64,000 nt of DNA. Source: CAZIOH01 sp964540815. GTDB lineage: Bacteria > Myxococcota_A > Polyangia > Fen-1088. A model generated the notes under the pieces. That model saw only the letters and a list, made by a program, of their open reading frames with translations, searched no databases and had not been told where the DNA came from. Made by a program: the position numbers and the translations under genes. The DNA lies in contig CAZIOH010000020.1 in the NCBI GenBank assembly GCA_964540815.1, positions 1-64,000 on the forward strand, written 5' to 3'. Positions 35,614 to 44,156 of the stretch are shown here, piece by piece; within the stretch, counting starts at the first letter, position 1; every line of letters begins with the position of its first letter.

Positions 35614-37091
35614 TTCTGATTCGATGGCAGCTGTGCGGTGGGGGGCGCCACGAAGCGGATATCCTGGTGCCGGGTCACGCCGCTCGCGTCGTCGGAGACA
35701 TCGAGCCCGAAGGTGAGCCCGGGCCGGGCCAGGCGTTGCTCGAGCGTGATGACGAGCGGGACCCGCGTGTCGCCGAGCGGTGGGAGCTCGACCGCGGTCT
35801 GCCCCAGGCGGACGTCGGCTGGCACGCCGGCCGGGTTGACGGGGGCCAGGTGAAAACGAGCCGCGACGCCGCGCTTGTTGGTGAGGTGCACCTCCACCTG
35901 GTTGCGGATGCGGGCACCGTCGATGACCCAGGGGACGCCCGGCTGACGGACCACGATGGCCTGGAATGGGCTTCGGGACCCGATGGCCAGCCCGGCGGCG
36001 GTCACGGCGATGAAGGCCGCCGCCGCGTAGACGTAGAGGCGCGGGCGCAGGACGCGGGTGGGATGACCGGCGAGCTGGTTGAGCGAAGCGTAGCGGATGA
36101 GCCCGGTCGGCCGCTTGACCTTGGTCATGACCTCGTCGCAGACGTCGATGCACTGGGCGCAGGCCAGGCACTCCATCTGCAATCCCTTGCGGATGTCGAT
36201 GCCGGTCGGGCAGGCCACCACGCAGAGCTTGCAGTCGATGCAGTCGCCCTTCGGACTGGCGGCGCCGGACGGCTGCTTCACCTCCGTGGCCAACGTGGCC
36301 ACCTTGGCCACGTTGGCCTCCTTGTGGAGCTTGCCGCGCGGCTCGCCGCGCTTGACGTCGTAGCCGATGACGATGGAGTCGCGATCGTGCAGGACGGACT
36401 GCATGCGCCCGTAGGGACACAGCACCACGCAAAATTGCTCGCGAAACCACCCGAAGTTGAAGTAGAGCGCGCCGGTCACCATCACCGCCCAGGTGAAGGT
36501 GGTGGGATGCTTGGCTGGCCCCTCCCGGACCATCGCGATGAGATCCGACGCCGAGACGAACAGGCTGAGCGCGGCGTGAGAGATGAGCAGGGACACCGCC
36601 AGGTAGAGCGCGTGCTTGGCGCAGAGGCGCAAGACGCGCACCGCGGTCCAGGGCGAGCCGGGCAGCTTGACCCGCCTCGACCGCGGGCCGTCGATCAGGC
36701 GTTCGATCGGCCGATACACGGCCTCGAGGAACACGGTCTGGGGGCACCCCCAGCCGCACCAGGCGCGGCCGCGCCAGGCGGTGAGGAAGAGCAGGCTGAA
36801 GGCCACCGCGGTGGCCAGGAAGGCAACGATCCAGAAGTCCTGGGCGTTGAAGCTGGCGCCGAACAGAAAGAAGCGGCGTCGCGCGACGTCGAGGTGAATC
36901 GCCGGGTGACCGCCGATGTGGACCACCGGCGCCGCCAGGTAGAGCGCGATCAGGCCGGCGAACACCACCCGCCGCGCCCGGATGAAGCGCCCCCGGACGT
37001 CGACCGTGTGGATCGCCACGCGACGCCCGTCGGGGCGCAGCGACGACACCTCGAGCTCGGTCGCGGCGGGGGGCACGGGCGCGGTTTGCAC
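35607..37091 (-). CDS. ccoG: cytochrome c oxidase accessory protein CcoG (FixG)
   Basis: 494 residues from GTG; the start G is the last base of the ccoP stop codon, so translation is coupled. Several membrane helices surround CGWGCPQTVFLEAVYRPIE. Then comes a ferredoxin domain with CIDCKLCVVACPTGIDIRKG and CLACAQCIDVCDEVM, two CX2CX2CX3CP clusters. The end is an immunoglobulin-like FixG C-terminal domain (VEVHLTNKRGVAARFHL). CcoG is a membrane Cu(II) reductase or copper-handling factor used in assembly of cbb3 oxidase. It ends the cco operon. Confidence 0.95.
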   Translation of the reverse strand: MQTAPVPPAATELEVSSLRPDGRRVAIHTVDVRGRFIRARRVVFAGLIALYLAAPVVHIGGHPAIHLDVARRRFFLFGASFNAQDFWIVAFLATAVAFSLLFLTAWRGRAWCGWGCPQTVFLEAVYRPIERLIDGPRSRRVKLPGSPWTAVRVLRLCAKHALYLAVSLLISHAALSLFVSASDLIAMVREGPAKHPTTFTWAVMVTGALYFNFGWFREQFCVVLCPYGRMQSVLHDRDSIVIGYDVKRGEPRGKLHKEANVAKVATLATEVKQPSGAASPKGDCIDCKLCVVACPTGIDIRKGLQMECLACAQCIDVCDEVMTKVKRPTGLIRYASLNQLAGHPTRVLRPRLYVYAAAAFIAVTAAGLAIGSRSPFQAIVVRQPGVPWVIDGARIRNQVEVHLTNKRGVAARFHLAPVNPAGVPADVRLGQTAVELPPLGDTRVPLVITLEQRLARPGLTFGLDVSDDASGVTRHQDIRFVAPPTAQLPSNQNQ

Positions 37092-37678
37092 TACTCCACC
37101 GCCGTGCCCTGCGGCGGCCGGCCGGGCAGGTTCTGGCCCTTGAGCGAGATGACGAAGGCCGCCACCGAGCGCACCCGCCCCGCCCCCAGCACCGGCCCCC
37201 ACGGGCGCATCCCCTTCTCGGGGTAACCACCCGTGACCGACTTGTGGATGTCGACCGGTGCGCCCCCGTGCAGCCAGAACTTGTCGGTGAGGTTGGGACC
37301 GACCACCCCCTGGGCCATGGCGCCGTGGCAGGGCGCGCAGGTGGACAGGAAGACCTGCTTGCCTTCTGCCACGGTCTTCGGATCGCGGCTCAGCACCAGC
37401 AGGCTCTCGTTCGAGACCGGACCGCTCTCGGCGCGCTTCTTGGCAGCCTCGGCGATCTCGGCCCGGAAGGTGGCGAGGGGGCCGGGCTCGGAGCCCGTCA
37501 CCTCGTAGACGAACCAGTAGCCGAAGGCAAAGACGATGGCGCCGAGCAGGATGGTGAGCCACCAGTTCGGCAGGTGGTTGTCCTCCTCCTCGATGTCGTC
37601 GTAGACGTGGATGACCTGATTGTCGGTCGAGATGATCGAGCGGGGCGGTGCGCTGGGGTCGTGTGCGGGCGCGGTCAT
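37091..37678 (-). CDS. ccoP: cbb3-type oxidase subunit CcoP, one-haem short form
   Basis: 195 residues against about 300 for classical CcoP. It has the N-terminal CcoP segment (HVYDDIEEEDNHLPNWW) and one membrane helix (about 40-60), then a single cytochrome c domain with CAPCH at 114-118. Classical CcoP has two haems; the second cytochrome c domain is missing. Short one-haem versions are known in other groups with fused CcoNO. It is the electron entry subunit of the oxidase. Its ATG overlaps the ccoQ stop (ATGA) and its stop overlaps ccoG by one base. Confidence 0.92.
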   Translation of the reverse strand: MTAPAHDPSAPPRSIISTDNQVIHVYDDIEEEDNHLPNWWLTILLGAIVFAFGYWFVYEVTGSEPGPLATFRAEIAEAAKKRAESGPVSNESLLVLSRDPKTVAEGKQVFLSTCAPCHGAMAQGVVGPNLTDKFWLHGGAPVDIHKSVTGGYPEKGMRPWGPVLGAGRVRSVAAFVISLKGQNLPGRPPQGTAVE

Positions 37679-37974
37679 CGGCGGGCTCCCTGGTGATCTC
37701 CGTGGCGATCTCCGTGACGATCTCCGTGACGATCTCCGTGACGATCTTGGCGGCGGTCCCGATGGTGGTCGCGGGCGCGTGGCTCCGCGGGGGCGCGCAC
37801 GCGCTCGTGTTCGTCATCGAGGGGCAGGCGCGACACCGCCTCCAGCTCCTTGCGCCGCGATCTCAGCGACACCCGGGCCACCGCCGCGACGAAGGTGAGC
37901 ATGAAGAGCAGCATCGCCAGCACCGGCAGCGCGGCGAAGTGCATCCCCGAGTAGAAGCGAGCGTACATCGACAT
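37675..37974 (-). CDS. ccoQ: cbb3-type oxidase small subunit CcoQ with Asp/Arg/His/Gly repeat tail
   Basis: 99 residues. One membrane helix near the start (FAALPVLAMLLFMLTFVAAVARV) matches CcoQ/FixQ size and position, directly after ccoNO and before ccoP. Unlike usual CcoQ (about 50-60 residues) it continues into a charged tail with repeated D-R-H-G units encoded by a 12 bp tandem repeat. Its ATG follows the ccoNO stop by 3 bp. CcoQ stabilises CcoP binding to the core. The tail may be non-functional repeat expansion or a metal-binding extension. Confidence 0.8.
   Translation of the reverse strand: MSMYARFYSGMHFAALPVLAMLLFMLTFVAAVARVSLRSRRKELEAVSRLPLDDEHERVRAPAEPRARDHHRDRRQDRHGDRHGDRHGDRHGDHQGARR
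37695..37748. repeat. 12 bp tandem repeat in the ccoQ tail
   Basis: About 4.5 copies of GATCTCCGTGAC (first copy GATCTCCGTGGC) in the plus reading. Being a multiple of 3 it keeps the ccoQ frame and encodes the D-R-H-G tail. Copy number is likely to vary among strains. Confidence 0.9.
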
Positions 37975-37977
37975 GGG

Positions 37978-40344
37978 CTAGTTCCCTCCGCCGACCGTGG
38001 TCGGGTTGCCGCTGCCGGTGCGCGGGACGGCCATCTGCGAGACAGCCGGACCGGCGACGGTCGCCTTGACGCCCACGTCGCGCCCGAGGCGCTGCAGGTA
38101 CGAGATGAGCGCGACCATCTCGCTGTCCCAGGCCACGGTCACGCCCTGCGACGCGAGATCGGCGACCACCACCTCGGCCTGCGTGTGCTGGGCTACCTCG
38201 GCCCCGTCGATCTCGGCGTTGGTGTAGGGCACGCCGAGCTTCTGCATCAGCGCCAGCTTCGATCGGCCGAGCTTGACGTCCACCCGATCCTCCGCCAGCC
38301 ACTTGAACGACGGCATGTTCGAGCCCGGGCTGGTCGAGCGCGGATCCATAAGGTGGGCATAGTGCCAGAGGCTCGGGTAGCGCCCGCCCAGGCGGTGCAG
38401 GTCGGGGCCGGTGCGCTTCGAGCCCCACTGGAACGGGTGGTCGTAGATGAACTCCTCGGGCTTGGAGTAATCGCCGAAGCGGGCGGCGTCGGCGCTGAGG
38501 GTGCGCACCATCTGCGAGTGGCAGACGTAGCAGCCCTCGCGGACGTACAGATCCCGCCCCTGCAGCTCGAGCGCGGTGTACGGCTTCTGGGCGTTCTCGC
38601 CGTGGGCCGGGACCGCCTGCTGCACCAGCAACGTCGGCAGCAGCTCGGCCATTCCCCCCACCAGGATCGCCACCAGGGTGAGGACGGTGAACGCCAGGGG
38701 ACGCCGCTCGATCAGGCCGAACCACGAGGGCTTCCCCGCCTCGGCGTCGCGCCGGGCCAGGATCCACGCCAGCTCGCCGAGCAGGATCACGAAGCCGATC
38801 ACCACCACCGCCCGCATCGGCTGCACGAACCCCAGCAGGCTCACCGCCAGGACCCCGACCAGCGAGAACCACAACGGGCGCCCGGCCAGCACCGCCACCA
38901 CGCCGGGCTGCGGTCCTCCCGGCTCCTCCACCGCCACCTCGGTCGTCACCGTCACCGGGCGCCCCGAGCGCGCGGTGACCACCAGGTTCAAGGCCATCAT
39001 GATGAAGCCGGTGAGGTACATGAGGCCACCCAGCGCCCGCACCATGTACATGGGGCGGATGGCCATCACCGTCTCGACGAAGCTGGGGTAGACCAGCGTG
39101 CCGTCGGGGTTGGTGGCGCGCAGCATCAGGCCCTGCTGCGCGCTCGAGACCCACATGGCGATGACGTAGAGGATGATGCCGAGGGTGGCGAGCCAGAAGT
39201 GCGCGTCGGCCGCCCGGGTCGAGTGCAGCTTGGTTCCATAGAGGCGGGGGACCAGCCAGTAGAACATCCCCGCCGCCATGAACCCGTTCCAGCCGAGCGC
39301 GCCCGAGTGCACGTGGCCGATGATCCAGTCGGTGTAGTGGGCGAGGGCCGAGACCGACTTGATCGAGAGCAGCGGGCCCTCGAAGGTCGCCATGCCGTAG
39401 AAGGTCACCCCGGCGGCGAAGAACTTGAGGACCGGATCCTCGCGCAGCTTCTGCCAGGCGCCGCGCAGGGTGAGCAGCCCGTTGAGCATGCCGCCCCAGG
39501 AAGGCGCCCAGAGCATGATCGAGAACACCATCCCGAGCGACTGCGCCCACTCCGGAAGCGCGGTGTTGAGCAGGTGGTGGGGCCCGGCCCAGATGTACAT
39601 GAAGACCAGGGCCCAGAAGTGGATCACCGAGAGCCGGTAGGAGTAGACCGGGCGGCCCGCCGCCTTGGGCAGGAAGTAGTACATGATGCCGAGGATCGGC
39701 GTGGTGAGGAAGAAGGCCACCGCGTTGTGCCCGTACCACCACTGCACCAGGGCGTCCTGGACACCGGAGTAGATCGAGTAGCTCTTGGTGGCGTTGAGGG
39801 GGAGCTCCAGGCTGTTCACGATGTGCAGGACCGCCACCGTGATCACCGTCGAGATGTAGAACCAGATGGCCACGTAGAGGTGCTTCTCGTTGCGGCGGGC
39901 GATGGTCCAGAAGAAGTTGATCGCGAAGATCACCCACACGATGGCGATGGCGATGTCGATCGGCCACTCGAGCTCGGCGTACTCCTTGGAGGTGGTGATC
40001 CCGAGGGGCAGGGTGATGGCCGCCGCGACGATGATCAGCTGCCATCCCCAGAAGTGGACGCGCGAGAGCACGTCGGAGGCCATGCGGGCCTTGAGCAGGC
40101 GCTGCATCGAGTAGTACACCCCCGCGAACATCATGTTGCCGACGAAGGCGAAGATGACCGCGTTGGTGTGCAGCGGACGGATGCGCGAGAACGTCAGGTA
40201 CTTGATCCCGGCGTTGACCTGCCAGAAGGCCATCTCGGTGGCGATCAGCACCCCCACCAGCATCCCGACGATGCCGAACAGGATGGAGGCGAAGATGAAC
40301 TGACGAACTACGGTGTCGTTGTACTCGATGTGTTTCGTTTGCAT
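37978..40344 (-). CDS. ccoNO: fused cbb3 oxidase catalytic and monohaem subunits CcoN-CcoO
   Basis: 788 residues. The first 480 are CcoN, the haem-copper catalytic subunit with 12 helices (RPLHTNAVIFAF low-spin His, WYGHNAVAFFLT, AGPHHLLNTALP CuB histidines, YTDWIIGHVHSGALGWNG). A linker joins it to the CcoO part near residue 530, with one haem motif CYVCHSQM and a HPFQWGSKRTGPDL region. CcoN and CcoO are usually separate genes; fusions occur in Bacteroidota and some delta-proteobacteria. The enzyme reduces O2 to water at high affinity and pumps protons. Overlaps ccoS by 37 bp. Confidence 0.96.
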   Translation of the reverse strand: MQTKHIEYNDTVVRQFIFASILFGIVGMLVGVLIATEMAFWQVNAGIKYLTFSRIRPLHTNAVIFAFVGNMMFAGVYYSMQRLLKARMASDVLSRVHFWGWQLIIVAAAITLPLGITTSKEYAELEWPIDIAIAIVWVIFAINFFWTIARRNEKHLYVAIWFYISTVITVAVLHIVNSLELPLNATKSYSIYSGVQDALVQWWYGHNAVAFFLTTPILGIMYYFLPKAAGRPVYSYRLSVIHFWALVFMYIWAGPHHLLNTALPEWAQSLGMVFSIMLWAPSWGGMLNGLLTLRGAWQKLREDPVLKFFAAGVTFYGMATFEGPLLSIKSVSALAHYTDWIIGHVHSGALGWNGFMAAGMFYWLVPRLYGTKLHSTRAADAHFWLATLGIILYVIAMWVSSAQQGLMLRATNPDGTLVYPSFVETVMAIRPMYMVRALGGLMYLTGFIMMALNLVVTARSGRPVTVTTEVAVEEPGGPQPGVVAVLAGRPLWFSLVGVLAVSLLGFVQPMRAVVVIGFVILLGELAWILARRDAEAGKPSWFGLIERRPLAFTVLTLVAILVGGMAELLPTLLVQQAVPAHGENAQKPYTALELQGRDLYVREGCYVCHSQMVRTLSADAARFGDYSKPEEFIYDHPFQWGSKRTGPDLHRLGGRYPSLWHYAHLMDPRSTSPGSNMPSFKWLAEDRVDVKLGRSKLALMQKLGVPYTNAEIDGAEVAQHTQAEVVVADLASQGVTVAWDSEMVALISYLQRLGRDVGVKATVAGPAVSQMAVPRTGSGNPTTVGGGN

Positions 40345-40520
40345 GGGCTTGTCGTCTCGGGCGTGGTCTGAGGAGTTGCCGGGTCGTCCTCTTCGAGAGG
40401 CACCAGGGAGAGCCGATCGGCGTGATCGAATTCGCGCTGCCGGACGCTGAAGATGAAGAGCACCAGGGAGCCGGCCACCAGGATCAGGCTGACGAACACC
40501 TGCATGGCGATGATGCTCAT
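40308..40520 (-). CDS. ccoS: cbb3 oxidase maturation protein CcoS
   Basis: 70 residues with one N-terminal helix (MQVFVSLILVAGSLVLFIF) followed by FSVRQREFDHADRLSLVPLEEDD, the diagnostic CcoS/FixS pattern where a cysteine- or Asp-rich segment follows the helix. CcoS is needed for haem and copper insertion into CcoN. Its ATG overlaps the ccoI stop as ATGA, and its 3' end runs 37 bp into ccoNO, an unusually deep overlap that suggests coupled translation of the assembly factor and the enzyme. Confidence 0.92.
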   Translation of the reverse strand: MSIIAMQVFVSLILVAGSLVLFIFSVRQREFDHADRLSLVPLEEDDPATPQTTPETTSPCKRNTSSTTTP

Positions 40521-43123
40521 GCGGCCACCTCGACCGCGGGGGGGAGGAGGCGCAGGTCGGGGGCGGTCCCGGGGGCCCGCGGGCGCAGCGCGAAGACGGT
40601 GAAGAGCAGGATGGACAGCGAGGAGAGGGGCATGAAGATCGCCGCCCGCACCGGCGACATGCGACCCGAGAGGGCCGTCGACACCGCCAGCACGTTGTAG
40701 ACGAGGGAGATCGCGAGCACGCTGCGCGCCACCCGGCGCAGGCGATGGGCGGCCGCGAGGGCCAGGCGGAGCGGGGCGAGATCGTCCCCGATCAGGAAGA
40801 AGTCCGAGCGGCCCGGCAGGATGGGCCGGTCGATGGCCACGGTGCCGGCGCACAGGGCGTTCCCGAAGGCCAGGGCGTCGTTGGCGCCGTCTCCCAGGAA
40901 GAGGGCGTCGTCGCCGCCGATGCGCGCGAGGTCGGTGGCCTTGTCGGCGGGCGTGCGCCCGGCGTGGGCGCGGTCGACGGGGATGCCAAGGGATCGAGCG
41001 AGGCCGGACACCCGGTCGGGTGAATCGCCCGAGATGAGGTGGATGTCGTAACCGGCGGCGCGCAGCGCCGCCAGTTCGCCGATGGCGCCGGGGCGCAAGG
41101 CTTCGCGGGTCGAGAAGCGCGTCACCACCGCGCCGTCCCTGGTCAGCCAGGTCCCAGCGGCGGCGCCCGCAGCCGCCCCGACGGGATTCGGGGCGAGCCC
41201 CGCGGTGGTCCAGGCCGGGCGCCCGAGCCTCCACAGGCCATCTGGGCGCTGCCACTCGAGGCCGTCGCCGGGCTGCTCGTGGACCTCGGCCGACGGGTCG
41301 TATCCGGCGCCGGCCCGGCCGAGGGCGGCCGCGATGCAGGTGGCGACGGGGTGGCCGCTGCGGCTGGCGAGGTTGTAAGCGATCGCGCGCGTCTCGGCAT
41401 CGAGGGAGCCGACGGCGGCGACACCTGCCTCTTCGCTCGCGCCGTCGCCAGCGCCTTCGCCTTCGCCTTCGCCTTCGCGCTGCACCAGCTCGAGTCGTCG
41501 CAAGGTCAAGGTTCCGGTCTTGTCGAAGACCAGCTTGCGCACCCGCTCCAGCCGATCGAGGAGATCGCCGGTGCGGACGAAGAACCCGGCTCGCCGGAGG
41601 CGCGCCTGCACGATCTCGTAGCCGAGTGGCAGGGCGATTCCGATCGCGCACGGGCAGGTGACCACCAGCAGGGCCACCGCCACGTCGAGGGCCCGCCCCG
41701 GGTCGCGCGGCAGCCACACGCCGACCCCGATGGCCGAGACGCCGAGCACTCCCGCCACCCACCGGCGGGCGAGGCCGTCCCAGAACTGCAGGTGTCGCGT
41801 GGCCCCCGCGCGGGCGGTGGCTGGCTCGTCCGAGGCCGCGCCACGCGCTGCGCGGGCGGAGGTCCGTCGCAGCAGAGCCACCAGCGACGAGTCGGCGAAG
41901 TTCTGCGCCGCGGTCACCGTGAAGGCCGCCGCGCCCGCGTTGAAGCTCCCGGCGGGGACCAGCATCCCGGCGCCGAGGGAGCGCGGCACGGACTCCCCGG
42001 TGATCCAGTCCATGGAGATGCGGGCGGCCACGTCGCGCAGGTGCGCATCGACCGGGATCAGCTCGCCGGGAGCCACCAGCAGCCGGTCTCCCGCGCGAAT
42101 GGAGGGTGCTGGCGCGACCTCCAGCTGGGTGGGCGACCCGTCGCCGGTCCCGATCCGGCGAACGTAGATCCCCTCGGCGCCGGCGTCCTCGAGCAGGACC
42201 TGTCGGTTCCGCTCGAGCACTTGCTGCTGCAAGAAGCGGCCGAGCAACATGAGCGTGATGAACACGTTGAGCGTGTCGAAGTACACGAGCTCGCCGCCGC
42301 GCCCGCGCGCCACCGACGCGACCGAGGTGCCGTAGACCAGGGCGATCCCGAGCGCGATGGGCAGGTCCAGGTGCAGGACCCGGCTCTGGAGCCCGCGCAC
42401 CGCGGTGCGCAGGAAGGGCCAGCCGCCGATGATCACCACGGCGGTCGATAGCCCGAGCGCGAGGCGAGAGAACAGCCGGTAGAGCTCGGCATCCGAGCGC
42501 GCGGACAGACCGAAGTAGAAGCTCAGCGAGAAGAGCATGACGTTCATGGTGAGCGCCACGACCACCCCGAGTCGCCAGGTCAGGCTGCCGGAGGCGGTCG
42601 AGGCGAGCTTGCGCCGCGGCCCGAACTGGTAACCGAATCGCTCGATCACCTCGATCCACGCTCGCAGATCGAAGGCGCCGCGATGCCAGGTGAGGCGCGC
42701 GCTTCCGAGGGTCGGGTTGACGGTGATGGCGACTCCACCCGCGCGACGGAAGGTCTCGTTCATCAGCCAGACGCAGGCGGAGCAGTGGATCCCCTGGACG
42801 TCGACCTCGACGCTGCAGATGTCCGTGGCACCGCGGGCGCCGTCGATCGAGACCGCGTCGATCACCGGGTCGAGCCAGGCGTGCGCGCGTGCGCGCGGGG
42901 GCTCGCCCACGGGTGCGATGCGCTCCCCCGCCAGATCGTAGTATCGGGTCAACCCTGCGGATGCGAGCAGCGCCGCCACCGCCTCACATCCTGCGCAGCA
43001 AAAGTCCACCGCGTCGGCCCCCCGATCGGTGATGCGGGATCGGGGGACGGCACTCCCGCAATGTGCGCACCGCCTCGCGGGCGCCGACGCAGGATTTGCG
43101 TGCTTTGATTCGGCCGACGACAT
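40517..43123 (-). CDS. ccoI: copper-exporting P-type ATPase CcoI
   Basis: About 868 residues from the ATG at 43123 (two further in-frame ATGs upstream, to 43177, are possible). The N terminus has the CcoI zinc-ribbon-like CAHCG...CCAGC and a heavy-metal domain with GIHCSAC. Membrane helix 6 carries TCPCAIG (copper site), and the P-domain has FDKTGTLT and later LGDGANDALA. CcoI delivers copper to CcoN during assembly. Between the phosphorylation site and the rest of the N domain is an inserted Gly/Glu run (GEGEGEGAGDG) coded by 6 bp repeats. First gene of the minus-strand cco operon, divergent from the CcdA-like gene. Confidence 0.94.
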   Translation of the reverse strand: MSSAESKHANPASAPARRCAHCGSAVPRSRITDRGADAVDFCCAGCEAVAALLASAGLTRYYDLAGERIAPVGEPPRARAHAWLDPVIDAVSIDGARGATDICSVEVDVQGIHCSACVWLMNETFRRAGGVAITVNPTLGSARLTWHRGAFDLRAWIEVIERFGYQFGPRRKLASTASGSLTWRLGVVVALTMNVMLFSLSFYFGLSARSDAELYRLFSRLALGLSTAVVIIGGWPFLRTAVRGLQSRVLHLDLPIALGIALVYGTSVASVARGRGGELVYFDTLNVFITLMLLGRFLQQQVLERNRQVLLEDAGAEGIYVRRIGTGDGSPTQLEVAPAPSIRAGDRLLVAPGELIPVDAHLRDVAARISMDWITGESVPRSLGAGMLVPAGSFNAGAAAFTVTAAQNFADSSLVALLRRTSARAARGAASDEPATARAGATRHLQFWDGLARRWVAGVLGVSAIGVGVWLPRDPGRALDVAVALLVVTCPCAIGIALPLGYEIVQARLRRAGFFVRTGDLLDRLERVRKLVFDKTGTLTLRRLELVQREGEGEGEGAGDGASEEAGVAAVGSLDAETRAIAYNLASRSGHPVATCIAAALGRAGAGYDPSAEVHEQPGDGLEWQRPDGLWRLGRPAWTTAGLAPNPVGAAAGAAAGTWLTRDGAVVTRFSTREALRPGAIGELAALRAAGYDIHLISGDSPDRVSGLARSLGIPVDRAHAGRTPADKATDLARIGGDDALFLGDGANDALAFGNALCAGTVAIDRPILPGRSDFFLIGDDLAPLRLALAAAHRLRRVARSVLAISLVYNVLAVSTALSGRMSPVRAAIFMPLSSLSILLFTVFALRPRAPGTAPDLRLLPPAVEVAA

Positions 43124-43230
43124 CTCGTGCGCGGACACTGCGAACGGCATGCCTGTCGAGCGGGTCCGCTGTCGCATGCGCGCGGGGCAACCGACGGCAC
43201 GTCTGTTGAATGGAAAGGTCCCCGACTATC

Positions 43231-43938
43231 ATGCACGCCGCGCTCGCATTGCTTCTTCCCGGCTCCGAGGCAACGGCCATGCTCGCGACCGCCGCTGCCG
43301 CGGCGTTCCTCACCGGGCTCGGGGGGAGCCCACACTGCGCCCTGATGTGCGGTCCGCTCGCGTGCGCGGGGCTCGGCGCCGATCGTCGCCAGCGCCGGTG
43401 GGCGGCCCTGGCCTGGCACCTCGGTCGACTGGCCGCCTATGCCGGCGCGGGCGCGCTGCTTGGCGGTGTGGGTCACCGCGCGCTCATGTGGCTGCGGACG
43501 CCCGTGGCTCGGGTCCTTCCCTGGTTGATGGTGGCGGGGCTGTTGCTGTCGGCCCTCGAGGTCGGGAGACGACTGCCGGCGATGCCGTGGCTGGCGGTCG
43601 TCCCGCGAACCCTGGGGCGGCTCGGGATGCGGCGGTCGGTCAACGCGCGCGCCGCTTTGCGGGGGGCGGCCACGCCATTCCTGCCGTGCGGGCTGCTCTA
43701 TGGAGCTTTCCTGATCGCGATGGGGAGTGGGTCGAGCCTCGCGGGGCTGGCGATCATGGTGGCCTTCGCGGGCGGAGCGATCCCCGCCCTGGCCCTGGTC
43801 CAGGTCAACTTGCCTCGCCTCGGCGCGAATCCGCGCGCCGAACGGATCGCGCGCCACGCCGTGCCACTGCTGGCGGCGGGGCTGGTCGCCTGGCGCGCGC
43901 TTCACGGCACGGGCGACGGACCGCCGAGCTGTCACTGA
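43231..43938 (+). CDS. SafE/CcdA-like membrane protein of the cco locus
   Basis: 235 residues, six or seven helices. It opens with FLTGLGGSPHCALMCGPLACAG, the SPHC-x-MC motif of the sulfite exporter TauE/SafE-annotated DsbD-2 group that accompanies cco and copper-handling genes, and has a second cysteine in the half repeat at FLPCGLLYGAF. The paired cysteines resemble CcdA/DsbD proteins that move electrons or copper across the membrane. A role in copper or thiol supply to cbb3 assembly is inferred from context. An ATG at 43210 would add 7 residues; neither start has a good ribosome-binding site. Confidence 0.82.
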   Translation: MHAALALLLPGSEATAMLATAAAAAFLTGLGGSPHCALMCGPLACAGLGADRRQRRWAALAWHLGRLAAYAGAGALLGGVGHRALMWLRTPVARVLPWLMVAGLLLSALEVGRRLPAMPWLAVVPRTLGRLGMRRSVNARAALRGAATPFLPCGLLYGAFLIAMGSGSSLAGLAIMVAFAGGAIPALALVQVNLPRLGANPRAERIARHAVPLLAAGLVAWRALHGTGDGPPSCH

Positions 43939-43991
43939 GGGCCAAGTCGAGGCGCGTCGGAAGAGCCCAGGCGGGTCTTCCGACCGGTGCA

Positions 43992-44156
43992 CTAGTGCAC
44001 CGCCGTCGGAATAGCATCATATTCGGCCGACGATCCGAGCCGGCCGCTTCGTTGCTCCTCCTCACAATACCTACGGGTATTCCTCGTCGTCGCGCCTCGC
44101 GGCCGGCTCGGCTTGCCGGCCTCGGTATTGACGCTATTTCGACGGCGGTGCACTAG
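43992..44156. mobile_element. 165 bp palindromic MITE-like element with CTAG ends
   Basis: The two ends are inverted repeats: the first 28 bases (from CTAGTGCACCGCCGTCG) match the reverse complement of the last 28 with two mismatches. The arms continue as imperfect pairing through CCGAGCCGGCCGC to a central hairpin AATACC-TACG-GGTATT (44066-44081). No transposase fits inside. CTAG at both ends could be a 4 bp target duplication as made by some IS5-family elements. The right end supplies the TAG stop codon of hemN. A half copy lies at 24717-24762. Confidence 0.75.

Noticed and set aside
37695..37748. Short regularly spaced repeats as a CRISPR array
   Set aside because: The units are contiguous 12-mers without spacers and lie in frame inside ccoQ.
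37648..40371. Plus-strand 907-residue frame over the cco genes
   Set aside because: His/Arg/Asp-rich shadow of ccoNO; no signal or domain.
43108..43121. Third copy of the palindromic element (ATTCGGCCGACGA) near the ccoI start
   Set aside because: Only 13 bases match, without terminal repeats, and they lie within or at the edge of coding sequence; chance is likely.
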